From contig JBJEUH010000160.1 in the NCBI GenBank assembly GCA_051883735.1, forward strand, positions 1 to 14,764: DNA of 14,764 nucleotides, in the 5' to 3' direction. Positions 1 through 7,355 of this stretch are shown piece by piece. A model generated the notes under the pieces. It had not been told where the DNA came from, did no database searches, and was given only the letters and a program-made list of their open reading frames with translations. Made by a program: the position numbers and the translations under genes. The stretch comes from Ventricola sp051883735. Lineage in GTDB: Bacteria > Bacillota > Clostridia > Christensenellales > Aristaeellaceae. Position 1 is the stretch's first letter, and every line of letters starts with the position of its first letter.

Positions 1-15
1 AAATGGAGGAGACGT

Positions 16-849
16 ATGAAAAAGGCATGGATATTCATCATCACATTTGTTATTGTCTTGTGCATGAGCATGACAATCAAAGCGGAACAAAGCCAAGATA
101 TGAAAGAAGAAACCATGGTAGCAGCAGCTATTGTTTCAACCAAGAGCAGTCCTCTCTCTTTGCGTGATACACCAAATCCAAATGGCGCGATCCTCTGTGA
201 AATCCCTAAGGGTGAAATTGTCGCTGTACTCGAAAAAGGAGACTGGTCTAAGGTGGAATACAACGGCAAGTTAGGTTTTGTCAGAGATAAGTATCTCAAA
301 TATGAAGAGAATACTGTCTCCGCAATGGATAAAGAGGAAATTGTCGGCCTATGGACAACGCCGATGAATGGAAGCACAGCAACGCTTGAAATCAACGCGA
401 ATGGGACCTGTGAATTGACGATAGCTGTCGTCAATAAAGCAATTTGGACGCTGGATGGTCAGACGCTAACGCTGACGAAGGACGGCGTACCTCTTTATGG
501 AACATACGACGGAACAATGATCACCCTCGATTACAACGGAATGCTGCTTACATTTACTCGACAGCATAACGACGCAGAAGCAAGATTAGAAAACACTTCA
601 TCCTCGAGCGACATGCAGAGCATCGTTGGTACATGGACAATTCCAACAAAAAATGGAAAAATCGCGCTAAAATTCAATAAAAATGGAACATGCACGTTGA
701 ATGCTGGTCAAAGCAATAACGCAACGTGGGAACTGAATGGGCAGGAACTTACGCTAAAAAACAGTAACGGACAAATCCTAAATGGCACCTATGATGGCAA
801 AACCGTCACACTTGAAATCTACGGTTCCCAGCTTAGATTTACTCGCTAA
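16..849 (+). CDS. Exported SH3-like protein with two lipocalin-like repeats
   Basis: Function unknown; probably an extracytoplasmic protein. The first ~23 residues are a signal peptide: a Lys-Lys start, a hydrophobic core and a cleavage-like IKA/EQ site; there is no lipobox Cys at the cleavage point. Residues ~41-96 resemble a bacterial SH3 domain (LRDTPNPNG, GDWSKVEYNGKLGFV, DKYLKY), a fold that often binds cell-wall peptides. Residues 109-182 and 203-277 are two copies of one ~74-residue unit: each starts IVGxWT, has NGTC in the middle, then W-x-L-x-G-Q-x-LTL, GTYDG, and ends FTR. They look like small lipocalin/DUF5640-type beta units, which is a fold-level guess. GGAGG lies 6 bases before the ATG. 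Base composition is clearly AT-richer than the downstream genes (many AAA, AAT, ACA codons), suggesting a different origin. It converges on putP, with a shared hairpin between. Gene call sure, role open. Confidence 0.85.
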   Translation: MKKAWIFIITFVIVLCMSMTIKAEQSQDMKEETMVAAAIVSTKSSPLSLRDTPNPNGAILCEIPKGEIVAVLEKGDWSKVEYNGKLGFVRDKYLKYEENTVSAMDKEEIVGLWTTPMNGSTATLEINANGTCELTIAVVNKAIWTLDGQTLTLTKDGVPLYGTYDGTMITLDYNGMLLTFTRQHNDAEARLENTSSSSDMQSIVGTWTIPTKNGKIALKFNKNGTCTLNAGQSNNATWELNGQELTLKNSNGQILNGTYDGKTVTLEIYGSQLRFTR

Positions 850-935
850 TATTGTTGTCAAATCAATCTGAGCCTTTAGTGAAGGCACCGCTACGTTTCG
901 GTTCCGACTTTCTTCTTTGTTTCGTACGGCATAAA

Positions 936-984
936 GCTTTTTTCACAAAAAAGCGCAGGCCCGTTTGGGTCTGCGCAGTTTTTA
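936..984. terminator. Intrinsic terminator between the SH3 gene and putP, probably bidirectional
   Basis: Bases 953-962 and 967-976 form a 10-bp stem (GCGCAGGCCC with GGGTCTGCGC, one G-T wobble) around a GTTT loop. Read on the minus strand the stem follows the putP stop directly and ends in TTTTTTGTG; read on the plus strand it is followed by AGTTTTTA. It can therefore end transcription of both converging genes. A second inverted repeat, GCTTTTTT-CAC-AAAAAAGC (936-954), overlaps its left arm. Confidence 0.8.
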
Positions 985-2517
985 CGCCTTGCTGACCTCC
1001 TCGTACAGCCGCACGATCTCCGCGTCGGGCGCGGGCGTGGCCAGCGAGACGGCGACGTTCACCAGGAGCGCCGCGACAAAGGCGGGCAGCAGCTCATAGA
1101 TCGCAAACACGCCGCCCAGGGGCGCAAGGCCGTATTTCCAGAGGAAGACCATGGCGCCGCCGGTGATCATGCCGGCGATGGCGCCGGCGCGGTTGGAGCG
1201 CTTCCAGAACAGGGAGAGGAGCATGACCGGGCCGAACGCCGCGCCGAAGCCCGCCCACGCGAAGGAGACCACGCGGAACACGGAGCTGTCCGGATTCCAC
1301 GCAAGCACCAGGCCGACCAGCGCGATGCCGATCACGGTGAGCCTGGCCACCAGCAGCGACTTCTTCCCGCTGAGCCGGACGCCCAGGAATTCCACCGCGA
1401 TGTCCTGGGACACGCTGGACGCCGCCGCCAGCAGCTGGGAATCCGCCGTGGACATGGTGGCGGCAAGGATGCCCGCGAGGATTACGCCCGCCACAACCGC
1501 ATACAGCACGCCGTGACTGCTCATCACGTCCGCCAGCCTGACGATGACGGTTTCGCTCTCCGCGCTGGTGCCCAGCATGGGGATGATGCCTGCCGCGGAT
1601 ACGGCGTAGCCGATCACGCCGATGAGCACGGCGATGCACATGGACACGACCACCCACACGGTCGCGATGCGGCGGGAGATCTTGATCTCGTCCTTGTCGC
1701 GGATGGCCATGAATCGCAGCAGGATATGCGGCATGCCGAAGTAGCCCAGACCCCACGCCAGCGTGGACACGATGCTCAGCGTACCGAAGCTGCCGGCCGT
1801 GCCGTCCGCCCAGTTGTATCCCTTCATCATGTCCAGATAGCCAGGCAGCGCCCTCGCGCTGGCGAGCACAGCGTCCATGCCGCCCGCCAGGTTGATGCCG
1901 AAGAGCACGATGATGACCAGCGCGACCGTCATGAAGACGGACTGGATGAGGTCGGTGGTGGACACGGCCAGGAAGCCGCCCAGCACCGTATAGCCGATGA
2001 TGACCGCCGCGCCGATGAGCATGGAGACGTGGTAGTCCCAGCCAAACAGGCTGCCGAACAGCATGCCGACGGCCTTGAAGCCGGAGGCGGTATAGGGCAC
2101 AAAGAAGACGATGATGACCAGCGCGGCAATCAGGGAGAGCAGATGGCGCGTGTCCCCATAGCGGCGGGAGAAGTAATCCGGCACGGTGATGGCGCCCAGG
2201 CGCTCGGAGTAGATGCGCAGGCGCTTGGACACCAGCAGGAAGTTGAGGTAGGTGCCCACCGCCAGGCCGATGATGGTCCAGCTGACCTCCGCCAGGCCGG
2301 CGAGGTACGCCAGACCCGGCAGGCCCATCAGCAGATAGGAGCTCATGTCGGAGGCCTCCGCGCTCATGGCGGTGACCAGCGGGCCGAGCTTGCGGCCGCC
2401 GAGGTAAAACTCGCTGGTGCTCGACGCGCTGCGCCGCGAAAACGCCACGCCGATGCCGATCGTCATGACAAGGTAGAGCGCCATGGTCAGCGCGATAATC
2501 ATCCGGGATGCGGTCAT
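982..2517 (-). CDS. putP: Sodium/solute symporter, PutP (sodium/proline) type
   Basis: Membrane carrier of the SSS family that couples solute uptake to sodium. The 511-residue protein matches the length and motif order of sodium/proline symporters: GGRKLGPLVTAMSAEASDMSS at 40-60 with the Asp of the ASDMS motif at 57, then LLMGLPG, VPDYFSRRYGD, GWGLGYFGMPHIL-x-RFMA, ILAATMSTADSQLL (sodium-site region) and AWAGFGAAFGP, with about 13 hydrophobic segments spread along its length. I chose the ATG at 2517: GGAGG lies 8 bases upstream, whereas the frame's earlier start is a TTG overlapping that site. A promoter lies just upstream and a terminator just downstream, so it is probably its own transcript behind tetR. 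Proline is the best-guess substrate from the close motif match; other SSS substrates cannot be excluded. Confidence 0.88.
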   Translation of the reverse strand: MTASRMIIALTMALYLVMTIGIGVAFSRRSASSTSEFYLGGRKLGPLVTAMSAEASDMSSYLLMGLPGLAYLAGLAEVSWTIIGLAVGTYLNFLLVSKRLRIYSERLGAITVPDYFSRRYGDTRHLLSLIAALVIIVFFVPYTASGFKAVGMLFGSLFGWDYHVSMLIGAAVIIGYTVLGGFLAVSTTDLIQSVFMTVALVIIVLFGINLAGGMDAVLASARALPGYLDMMKGYNWADGTAGSFGTLSIVSTLAWGLGYFGMPHILLRFMAIRDKDEIKISRRIATVWVVVSMCIAVLIGVIGYAVSAAGIIPMLGTSAESETVIVRLADVMSSHGVLYAVVAGVILAGILAATMSTADSQLLAAASSVSQDIAVEFLGVRLSGKKSLLVARLTVIGIALVGLVLAWNPDSSVFRVVSFAWAGFGAAFGPVMLLSLFWKRSNRAGAIAGMITGGAMVFLWKYGLAPLGGVFAIYELLPAFVAALLVNVAVSLATPAPDAEIVRLYEEVSKA

Positions 2518-2546
2518 GTTCTTTTCCTCCAAACCTTAATGGCCGG

Positions 2547-2575
2547 AGTATATCAGAAAGAAAAGGAAACGTAAA
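2547..2575 (-). promoter_or_regulatory. Putative putP promoter
   Basis: On the minus strand TTTACG (2570-2575) and TATACT (2547-2552) are separated by exactly 17 bases and lie 30 bases before the putP ATG. Four and five of six positions match the sigma-70/sigma-A consensus. The surrounding stretch is AT-rich, as expected for a promoter. Confidence 0.6.
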
Positions 2576-2585
2576 TACAGAATGA

Positions 2586-2608
2586 TGTACGAAATTCAAT
2601 CTGTACGA
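2586..2608. promoter_or_regulatory. Paired TGTACGA sites upstream of putP, candidate operator
   Basis: TGTACGA occurs at 2586-2592 and 2602-2608, 16 bases apart and in the same direction, 10-33 bases upstream of the putP -35 box. The second is part of a 13-base word, CTGTACGATTTTT (2601-2613), that recurs exactly at 3411-3423 upstream of tetR. Presence before both genes makes it a candidate site for the TetR protein. This is inference from repetition only. Confidence 0.35.
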
Positions 2609-2656
2609 TTTTTCAATAATTTTGATTTTTATATTGAATTTATTGAATTTTTATAT

Positions 2657-2687
2657 AGACGGAATATGAAACGTTCGTCTGTCCGTC
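2657..2687. repeat. Overlapping inverted repeats in the tetR 3' flank
   Basis: AGACGGA (2657-2663) can pair with TTCGTCT (2674-2680, one G-T wobble, 10-base loop), and GACGGA (2658-2663) can instead pair with TCCGTC (2682-2687). The element lies 9 bases past the tetR stop in an AT-rich stretch. Read on the minus strand it is followed by TATATAAAAATTC, which is not a clean U-run. It could be a weak terminator of tetR or a protein-binding site for putP control. Confidence 0.35.
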
Positions 2688-2695
2688 AGAATGAA

Positions 2696-3280
2696 TTATT
2701 TTATGAAACCCGCCAGGAAGATGGGAATCATCTGATCCGCGTATTTGGAGAGCGCATATTCTCCGCCGGACAGGCACCAGTCATACATCAGCGCGCGCTC
2801 AAACATGGCGTAGGCCTTGACGATCTCGTTGACGGTCATGTCGTCGCGCAGCTCTCCGCGCTCCTGTCCGCAGCGGATCACCTGGTTGAGCAGCTTGAAA
2901 TAGGTTCTGCTCCTGTCCAGCAGATGCTTTTCGCCGTGCGTGACCAGCTGCGCGGAGAGCAGCCGCGCCAGCAGCTCGATGGAAACGCTGTTGTCGATCA
3001 TGGCAAACAGCTCGTGGGACAGGGTGATCAGCTTCTGCGCCGCGGGCATGGCCTCCGGGAGCGCCGTGCGCAGCTCCTCATATTTCTCATCGAAAATCAT
3101 GGACAGGGAGCCCAGCAGGTCGTCCTTGCCGCTGAAATAATGATAAAACGAGCCCTTCGAGGTCTCGGAGGCGAAGACGATGTCCTCCACGGTCGTATTG
3201 TCATAGCCCTGCTCGTAAAACAGCTTCCATGCGGCGGCGACGATGCGCCCCTTCGTGTTGCGCCCGGTCTTTCTCGGCAT
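2696..3280 (-). CDS. TetR/AcrR-family transcriptional regulator
   Basis: A 194-residue DNA-binding regulator, the usual TetR length. The N-terminal ~55 residues carry the family signature: RIVAAAWKLFYEQGYDNTTVEDIV, then ASETSKGSFYHYFSGKDDLL, i.e. the helix-turn-helix with the conserved F-Y-x-Y-F. The rest is a helical ligand/dimer domain with no recognisable ligand. The ATG at 3280 is preferred: GGGAGGG ends 6 bases upstream, and a near-perfect promoter lies at 3305-3333, inside the region a longer 231-residue frame (start 3391) would need to be coding. An ATG at 3286 is in frame but abuts the Shine-Dalgarno. It is followed by putP on the same strand with a separate promoter, so putP is its most likely target; a role in the rhamnose genes is not supported by position. 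Confidence 0.88.
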   Translation of the reverse strand: MPRKTGRNTKGRIVAAAWKLFYEQGYDNTTVEDIVFASETSKGSFYHYFSGKDDLLGSLSMIFDEKYEELRTALPEAMPAAQKLITLSHELFAMIDNSVSIELLARLLSAQLVTHGEKHLLDRSRTYFKLLNQVIRCGQERGELRDDMTVNEIVKAYAMFERALMYDWCLSGGEYALSKYADQMIPIFLAGFIK

Positions 3281-3304
3281 ATCCATCCCTCCCGTGATAG
3301 CTTG

Positions 3305-3333
3305 ATTATACAGAACGGCAGCCGCGCTGTAAA
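3305..3333 (-). promoter_or_regulatory. tetR promoter
   Basis: Minus-strand TTTACA (3328-3333) and a perfect TATAAT (3305-3310) are spaced by 17 bases. The -10 box sits about 24 bases before the tetR ATG at 3280. Because this promoter is internal to the longer open frame, it decides for the shorter tetR start. Confidence 0.75.
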
Positions 3334-3350
3334 CCGCTTTTTGAGGCGCA

Positions 3351-3365
3351 GCGGCCGGTGGCCGC
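3351..3365. promoter_or_regulatory. Palindrome upstream of the tetR -35 box
   Basis: GCGGCC-GGT-GGCCGC is a perfect 6-bp inverted repeat 18 bases upstream of the tetR -35 hexamer. In a GC-rich genome such a short palindrome may be chance, but its place fits an operator for TetR autoregulation. Confidence 0.25.
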
Positions 3366-3411
3366 TTCCACCTCCGAACAGCCTTGTCCAATAACGTCGT
3401 TCAGTGCTCGC

Positions 3412-3418
3412 TGTACGA
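3412..3418. promoter_or_regulatory. TGTACGA site upstream of tetR, candidate operator
   Basis: Single TGTACGA inside the 13-base word CTGTACGATTTTT (3411-3423) that also occurs at 2601-2613 upstream of putP. It is about 80 bases upstream of the tetR -35 box. The link to TetR binding is inferred only from the shared word. Confidence 0.25.
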
Positions 3419-3448
3419 TTTTTTGCGCAATTTCCCAGAGGTTGAAAG

Positions 3449-3486
3449 AGCGCCGCGAGAAGGCTTGCATTCCTTCCCGCGGCGCT
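3449..3486 (-). terminator. Long hairpin after the rha operon, possible terminator
   Basis: AGCGCCGCG (3449-3457) pairs with CGCGGCGCT (3478-3486); after a 1x1 mismatch, GAAGG (3459-3463) pairs with CCTTC (3472-3476), leaving an 8-base loop. This is a very stable stem. On the minus strand it is followed by CTTTCAACC, a poor U-run, so it may act as a weak terminator or an RNA 3'-end stabiliser. It separates the rhaM end from the tetR promoter. Confidence 0.5.
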
Positions 3487-3515
3487 GTGTTGGGTTGTCT
3501 TTCCATCTATGGGAA

Positions 3516-3588
3516 TACGTTAGGGCTGCCGCCCTAAAACCTGCCTGAGGGACATCGTCCCTCAGACTCCCTTCCTCGCTTCGCGCAG
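3516..3588 (-). repeat. Dispersed 3'-end hairpin repeat, copy A (after rhaM)
   Basis: Two perfect hairpins in tandem: TAGGGC-TGCC-GCCCTA (3521-3536) and CTGAGGGA-CATCG-TCCCTCAG (3545-3565), followed by a conserved ACTCCCTTCCTCGCTTCGCG tail (3566-3585). The same words recur at 8897-9064 and, partly and on the other strand, at 14053-14120. In the direction of transcription each copy follows a stop codon with the GCGAAGCGA end first. This copy begins about 27 bases after the rhaM stop. With the hairpin at 3449-3486 and the tetR promoter it fills the 334-base gene-free stretch 3281-3614. Confidence 0.75.
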
Positions 3589-3614
3589 CTTAAAGTCTTT
3601 TGAAGGAAAACCGG

Positions 3615-3932
3615 TCAGTCCAGCCTGAACACGGGCTCGAGCTTCGGCTGCGCGCCGGTGACCGGGTCCATCTCCAGCTCGAGGATGTCCTTCATGTACT
3701 CGTTCCAGCGATCGACGACGGGGCTGTTCGCCTGCGTCCTCTCCGCAAAGGCGACGCCCTTTTCGCACTCGTAATAGCCAAAGAGCTCGTCGCCGTTTGC
3801 GAAGATGGTGTAGTTGCAGATGCCGGCCTCCTTGAGCACCGCCTTCATCTCCGGCCAGATCGCGTCGTGGCGGCGGATATACTCCTCCTTGCAGCCGGGC
3901 CGGATGCGGCCCTTCCATGCCATGCGTTCCAT
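3615..3932 (-). CDS. rhaM: L-rhamnose mutarotase
   Basis: Interconverts the alpha and beta anomers of L-rhamnose in the cytoplasm, speeding supply of the form used by the isomerase. The 105-residue protein is the family length (about 104). EEYIRRHDAIWPEMKAVLK (16-34) with His22 and NYTIF with Tyr41 match the substrate-binding His and Tyr of the Escherichia coli enzyme; RWNEYM (75-80) and the terminal EPVFRLD are the other conserved blocks. AGGAGG lies 6 bases before the ATG at 3932. It is the last gene of the rha run, 13 bases after rhaD. Assignment is firm by motif and context. Confidence 0.93.
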   Translation of the reverse strand: MERMAWKGRIRPGCKEEYIRRHDAIWPEMKAVLKEAGICNYTIFANGDELFGYYECEKGVAFAERTQANSPVVDRWNEYMKDILELEMDPVTGAQPKLEPVFRLD

Positions 3933-3945
3933 GTGCTTCCTCCTG

Positions 3946-4770
3946 TCAGTCCAGGAATTCCTCGCGCAGCTTCACGCCGAATTCCTTCGCGATCGCGCGC
4001 AGCTCGTCGTCCTCGATCGTCTGGCGGATGCCCTGTCCGCAGGACATGGCCAGCACATGGATCTGCGCGGACTTTTCGATCGTGTGCATCAGGCCGAACG
4101 TCGTGTCAAAGTCCGGGCCGGAGGCAAACAGGCCGTGATGGGCCCAGATCGCCGCCTCGTATTCCTTCATCTTCTCGCACGTCGCCAGCGCGATCTCCGC
4201 GCCGCCCGGCACCATCCACGGCACCACGCCCACGCCGCCCGGGAACACGACCGGGCACTCCGTCGCGCTCTTCCACAGCACGCGGGAGAATTCGCGGTCG
4301 GTGAGCTCGAGCACATACGTCAGCGCGATCACGTTCGCCGGATGCGCGTGGTAGATCACGCGGCACGCGCCGTTCGTCGCGGCCACGCGCACGGAGTGGT
4401 TCATGAAATGGCTCGGGAATTCGCTGGTCGGGCGGCCGCCGTTTTTGAGGCCCCAGACGATGCGGTAGCTGTCTCCCGCATCGTTGATCTCCACGACGCA
4501 CAGGCAGTCCTCGGGATCGAGGATCACGTTGCGGAAGTACTTGCCCGAGCCGGTGGAGATGAAGTATTCCCCCGCCAGGTTCGCGCCCGTCACGCCCATG
4601 TTCACCCACGGACGCGGCTGCTCGTCAAAGAACGGCCGCATCTCGTCCACCTCTTCCTTCGTCAGGCGGTAGGTGACGTTGCCGCCGTTGCGCTCGTGCC
4701 AGCCCTGATGCCAGCCGTCGTCCGCCATGCGGATGTAGCGCTTCATCACAGAAATGTCCAGCATGCCCAT
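3946..4770 (-). CDS. rhaD: Rhamnulose-1-phosphate aldolase
   Basis: Zinc class II aldolase that cleaves L-rhamnulose-1-phosphate to dihydroxyacetone phosphate and L-lactaldehyde. At 274 residues it has the same length as the E. coli enzyme, and the key residues keep the same numbers: Glu117 (PTSE), His141 and His143 (YHAH), Glu171 (SATE) and His212 (AHHG). GWHERNGGNVTYRL (23-36), ISTGSGKYFRNV (71-82) and VVFPGGVGVVPWMVPG are the other signature blocks. The ATG at 4770 follows AGGAGG by 8 bases and lies 15 bases after the rhaA stop, so the two are co-transcribed. No oddities seen. The L-lactaldehyde made here needs a reductase or dehydrogenase that is not encoded in the window. Confidence 0.96.
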   Translation of the reverse strand: MGMLDISVMKRYIRMADDGWHQGWHERNGGNVTYRLTKEEVDEMRPFFDEQPRPWVNMGVTGANLAGEYFISTGSGKYFRNVILDPEDCLCVVEINDAGDSYRIVWGLKNGGRPTSEFPSHFMNHSVRVAATNGACRVIYHAHPANVIALTYVLELTDREFSRVLWKSATECPVVFPGGVGVVPWMVPGGAEIALATCEKMKEYEAAIWAHHGLFASGPDFDTTFGLMHTIEKSAQIHVLAMSCGQGIRQTIEDDELRAIAKEFGVKLREEFLD

Positions 4771-4785
4771 TGCCTCGTCCTCCTC

Positions 4786-6051
4786 TTATTCCGCGCGCCC
4801 CAGAAGCACGTCCTTTTCATACTGCATGACCGCAGGGAGCCACGCGCCGTCCTGCGGCACGCCGCACACCCTGCAATACTCCGCCCAGAGCTCGCCGAAC
4901 GGCAGCGTCTTCATCTCCTCCTGCGCGACCAGCAGCTCGGTGAAGCGGCCCTCGTCCTGCAGCCTCTGCAGGTATGCATGCGGGGCTGCCAGCGCCTTGA
5001 GCAGCGCCTTCTGCACGTTGCGGACGCCCACCGTCCAGGCGGCGACGCGGTTGATGGACGCGTCGAAGTAGTCCAGCGCGATGTTCACGCTGCCCTCCAG
5101 GCCGCCGCAGCGCACGATCTCCTTGCAGATCTCCTCCGTCTCGTCGTCCAGGCGCACGACGTGGTCGCTGTCCCAGCGGACGGGGCGGGTGACGTGCAGC
5201 GCGATCTCCGGGAAGAACGCCAGCAGCGCGGGGATCTTGTCGGAGACGACCTCGGTCGGATGGTAGTGGCCGTTGTCCATCAGCGGGATGCACTTGTCCA
5301 TGTTCGTCGCGGCATAGGCCAGCGCAAACTCGCCGCTGCCCACGGTGTACGCCTCCACGCCGATGCCGAACACCTTGCTCTCGATGCAGGGCTTGACCTT
5401 CGCAAAGTCATACGGCTCGGAGAGGATCTCGTCGATGCTCTCGCGATAGCGCCTGCGCGGCCCGAGGCGGTCCGACGGGATATCCTTGAAGCCGTCGCCG
5501 GTCCAGATGTTCATCACGCAGGGCTGGCCCAGCTCCTCGGCGAGATAGCTGCTGATGCGGATGCACGCCTTGCCGTGCTCGATCCAGAAGCGGCGGGTCT
5601 CCTCATTGGGCGAGGCCAGCGTCAGCGGATCGCACTTGGGATGGGAGAAGAACGTCGGGTTGAAGTCCGCGCCGATTCCGCGGGCCTTGCAGTAGTCCAC
5701 CCACTTCTTGAAGTGCTTGGGCTCCAGCCTGTCGCGGTCCACCCAGCCGCCGTTCTCCTCATCGAAGATGGCGTAGCTGGCGTGCAGGCTGATCTTCTTG
5801 GTGCCCGGGCACAGGGAGAGCACCACGTCAAAGTCGGCCATCAGCTCCTCCGGCGTGCGGGCGCGGCCCGGATAGTTGCCGGTGGTCTGGATGCCGCCGG
5901 TCAGCGGCTTGCTGGGATCGGTATCAAAGCCGCGCACGTCGTCGCCCTGCCAGCAGTGGATGGACACCGGCACGGCCCTGAGCCTGGCGATCGCCGCATC
6001 CGTGTCCACGCCGAGCGCCTCATACCTGGCCTTCGCTTCCATGTAGCTCAT
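4786..6051 (-). CDS. rhaA: L-rhamnose isomerase
   Basis: Metal-dependent isomerase converting L-rhamnose to L-rhamnulose. The 421-residue protein matches the family length (E. coli 419). It opens with SIHCWQGDDVRGFD, typical of RhaA, and carries the metal and substrate blocks in order: GADFNPTFFSHP, NIWTGDG, ESKVFGIGVEAYTVGS (metal Glu), LMDNGHYHPTE (Asp and His), RPVRWDSDHVV (Asp pair) and ALDYFDASINR (Asp). The ATG at 6051 is chosen because GGAGG lies 9 bases upstream; the frame's earlier TTG at 6060 sits too close to it. Only one base separates this start from the rhaB stop, and the Shine-Dalgarno lies within the end of rhaB, indicating translational coupling. Confidence 0.96.
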   Translation of the reverse strand: MSYMEAKARYEALGVDTDAAIARLRAVPVSIHCWQGDDVRGFDTDPSKPLTGGIQTTGNYPGRARTPEELMADFDVVLSLCPGTKKISLHASYAIFDEENGGWVDRDRLEPKHFKKWVDYCKARGIGADFNPTFFSHPKCDPLTLASPNEETRRFWIEHGKACIRISSYLAEELGQPCVMNIWTGDGFKDIPSDRLGPRRRYRESIDEILSEPYDFAKVKPCIESKVFGIGVEAYTVGSGEFALAYAATNMDKCIPLMDNGHYHPTEVVSDKIPALLAFFPEIALHVTRPVRWDSDHVVRLDDETEEICKEIVRCGGLEGSVNIALDYFDASINRVAAWTVGVRNVQKALLKALAAPHAYLQRLQDEGRFTELLVAQEEMKTLPFGELWAEYCRVCGVPQDGAWLPAVMQYEKDVLLGRAE

Positions 6052-6052
6052 A

Positions 6053-7351
6053 TCATTCAACCTCCATTTGGATTTTCAGATTGCCAAGCGCCGTCGCCTC
6101 AATCGGCAGCGCGATCACCTGCTTGCCCGTCGCCGTCTGCGTCAGGCCGTTGAGGAAGGCGTTCTTTGCGCCGCCGCCGACGATATAGAGCTTGTCGTAG
6201 CGCGCGCCCGTGTTGCGCTCCAGCTCCTCGATCGCCCGCCGGTAGCTCAGCGCGAGGCTCTGATACGCGCAACGGAAATAATCGCCGGGCGCATGCAGCG
6301 CGCCGCCCGTCGCCGCGTCAAACGCCGCCCGCATGCTCCGGGGCGCGAGGAATTCGCCCGCGTTTGCGTCCACCACGGCCCCGCACGCGCTCTCCTCGGC
6401 CAGACGGACCACGTCCGCAAACGGCAGTTCCGGGCACAGCTCCTTTTGCAGGCAGTTGACCAGCCACATGCCCATGATGTTCTTCTGATAGCGGTTGTAG
6501 CCCACGCCGCCCTCGTTGGAGTAGTTGGCCGCCCGGCTGGCCGCGTCCGTGATGGGGCGCGGCGTCTTCACGCCCAGCAGCGACCAGGTGCCCGAGGAGA
6601 TATACGGATGGCAGCCCTGCATCGGGATGCCCTCCACGGCGGAGCCGGTGTCGTGCGTGGCGCACAGCACGACGGTGATCTGGCCGCTGGCCCGCTGCGC
6701 CACGTCCGGCCTGAGCGGGCCCAGCACAGCGCCGGGCCGGGAGAGCCTGGGAAACAGCGCGCGCGGCAGGCCCAGCCGGTCGGCGATTTCCAGATCGAAT
6801 TCGCCCGTCGCCGCGCTCACCATGCCCATCGTCGTCGCGTTGGTGTACTCGCGTGCCCTGATCCCCGTGAGCCTGTACATCAGGTATTCCGGCATCATCA
6901 GCATGTCCGTCACGCCCGCCAGCCTGCCGCGCTGAAGATCGTCAAAGAGCTGATAGATCGTGTTGAACGGCTGGAACTGGCAGCCCGTGCGCCGGTAGAG
7001 CTCCTCAAACGGCACGATGCCGTGCACCCTTTCGATGACCGCCTCCGTCCTGCCGTCGCGGTAGGCATAGCAGGGCGCGACCTCCTCGTCGCCCCGCAGG
7101 AGCACATAATCGACGCCCCAGGTGTCAATCGACATGCTCCCGATGTCCGGATACGCGCGAAGCGCCCTTCCAAGGCCCGTCACGACGTGCTCAAACAGGC
7201 TCTGCACGTCCCAGGTCAGATGCCCGTCCTCCTCCTTCACGCCGTTGGGGAAACGGTAGACCTCCTCGGTGCGGATCTCTCCGTTCTCCCTCCAGCCGAC
7301 GATATGCCTGCCGCTGGACGCGCCGATGTCCACCGCAAGATATCGTTTCAT
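6053..7351 (-). CDS. rhaB: Rhamnulokinase, short C-terminus
   Basis: FGGY-family sugar kinase that phosphorylates L-rhamnulose at C1 with ATP. Residues 6-15 (AVDIGASSGR) are the N-terminal ATP phosphate-binding loop, SIDTWGVDY (74-82) and YRDGR are sugar-side motifs, ATHDTGSAV carries the likely catalytic base Asp234, SSGTWSLLG (252-260) and IVGGGAKNAFLN are the second ATP-binding half. The ATG at 7351 follows AGGAGG by 8 bases and is preferred over a TTG six codons earlier. At 432 residues it is some 40-55 shorter than usual rhamnulokinases (about 470-490): it stops right after the EATALGN block, where others continue with a helical tail. The rhaA Shine-Dalgarno occupies that place, so a simple frameshift is unlikely. 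The start is 4 bases after the GH28 stop. Confidence 0.94.
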   Translation of the reverse strand: MKRYLAVDIGASSGRHIVGWRENGEIRTEEVYRFPNGVKEEDGHLTWDVQSLFEHVVTGLGRALRAYPDIGSMSIDTWGVDYVLLRGDEEVAPCYAYRDGRTEAVIERVHGIVPFEELYRRTGCQFQPFNTIYQLFDDLQRGRLAGVTDMLMMPEYLMYRLTGIRAREYTNATTMGMVSAATGEFDLEIADRLGLPRALFPRLSRPGAVLGPLRPDVAQRASGQITVVLCATHDTGSAVEGIPMQGCHPYISSGTWSLLGVKTPRPITDAASRAANYSNEGGVGYNRYQKNIMGMWLVNCLQKELCPELPFADVVRLAEESACGAVVDANAGEFLAPRSMRAAFDAATGGALHAPGDYFRCAYQSLALSYRRAIEELERNTGARYDKLYIVGGGAKNAFLNGLTQTATGKQVIALPIEATALGNLKIQMEVE

Positions 7352-7355
7352 CGCC

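Noticed and set aside
982..2517. The symporter as a rhamnose or galacturonate transporter of the pectin locus
   Set aside because: Its motifs match the sodium/proline branch closely, and it is separated from the rha genes by tetR, two hairpins and its own promoter.
3281..3391. N-terminal extension of the TetR protein to 231 residues
   Set aside because: The region contains a TTTACA-17-TATAAT promoter on the same strand, and the short start has a well placed Shine-Dalgarno and begins right at the family's N-terminus.
3814..6153. A 779-codon plus-strand open frame opposite rhaM, rhaD and rhaA
   Set aside because: Low-complexity His/Ala/Arg/Leu composition, no recognisable motif and full overlap with three conserved enzymes on the other strand.
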